40,019 bases of DNA from Clostridia bacterium. Lineage in GTDB: Bacteria; Bacillota; Clostridia; Christensenellales; Borkfalkiaceae. The notes under the pieces are model-generated. The model was not told the origin of the DNA, did no database searches, and was given only the letters and a program-made list of their open reading frames with translations. Both the position numbers and the translations under genes were made by a program. Location: positions 1 through 40,019 of the forward strand of contig JAFQWV010000014.1 in assembly GCA_017407325.1 (NCBI GenBank). Reading direction: 5' to 3'. Every line of letters begins with the position of its first letter. Within the stretch, counting starts at the first letter, position 1. This document shows positions 40,001 to 40,019 of this stretch, piece by piece.

Positions 40001-40019
40001 AATTCTTCTTTATTCTTTA

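Overview
The window looks like a chromosome segment of a low-GC Gram-positive bacterium of the Firmicutes, most likely a gut Clostridia-type lineage. The evidence is AT-rich intergenic DNA, strong AGGAGG-type ribosome sites, many near-consensus TTGACA-17-TATAAT promoters, a PrsA-like foldase lipoprotein, YhbY, a DUF1292 protein next to RuvX, and the order prs-pth-mfd-prsA typical of Firmicutes. No rRNA, tRNA, CRISPR array, transposase, integrase or phage gene was found. The placement below phylum is inference.

Layout. 1-715 is gene-free and built from repeats: three arrays of tiny hairpins, a 126-bp inverted-repeat element and a 36-bp tandem repeat. 716-5554 (-) is a giant secreted Ig-like/InlB-like surface protein with a GTEPEQP repeat. 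5797-8478 (-) holds yhbY, obg, nth and a DUF3343 gene, divergent from a cysteine desulfurase (8552-9664). 9670-12800 holds two small unknown proteins, an S41 protease and a PucR-type regulator. 12993-15087 is a divergent pair: an ABC-F ATPase and a PH-like membrane protein. 15321-20725 (+) is a complete polyamine-uptake operon: XRE-cupin regulator, potA, potB, potC and potD, with one strong promoter and a palindromic operator. PotA and PotD are both enlarged.

20731-22022 is bounded by two identical 41-bp copies of a terminator hairpin and carries an XRE/zinc-ribbon regulator. 22031-24347 (-) is a probable operon of a TIR-FtsK/SpoIIIE-like fusion with a destroyed P-loop, ruvX, and a DUF1292 protein with an extraordinary Cys/Asp/His tail. 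A 55-residue YtxH-like membrane protein, metK, a PflX-like radical SAM protein and murG follow. A fourth hairpin array (28135-28270) lies before a WYL-domain regulator. 29411-31202 (-) is a very AT-rich pair: a lipoprotein and a secreted papain-like protease. The rest (31298-40000, all -) is housekeeping: dut, prsA-like, mfd, pth, prs, tadA and rlmH.

Most notable are (1) the arrays of short, sequence-unrelated hairpins separated by invariant 7-nt linkers, with two linker families each present in both orientations, and (2) the TIR domain fused to a catalytically dead FtsK-type motor in a housekeeping operon. Neither matches a system I can name.
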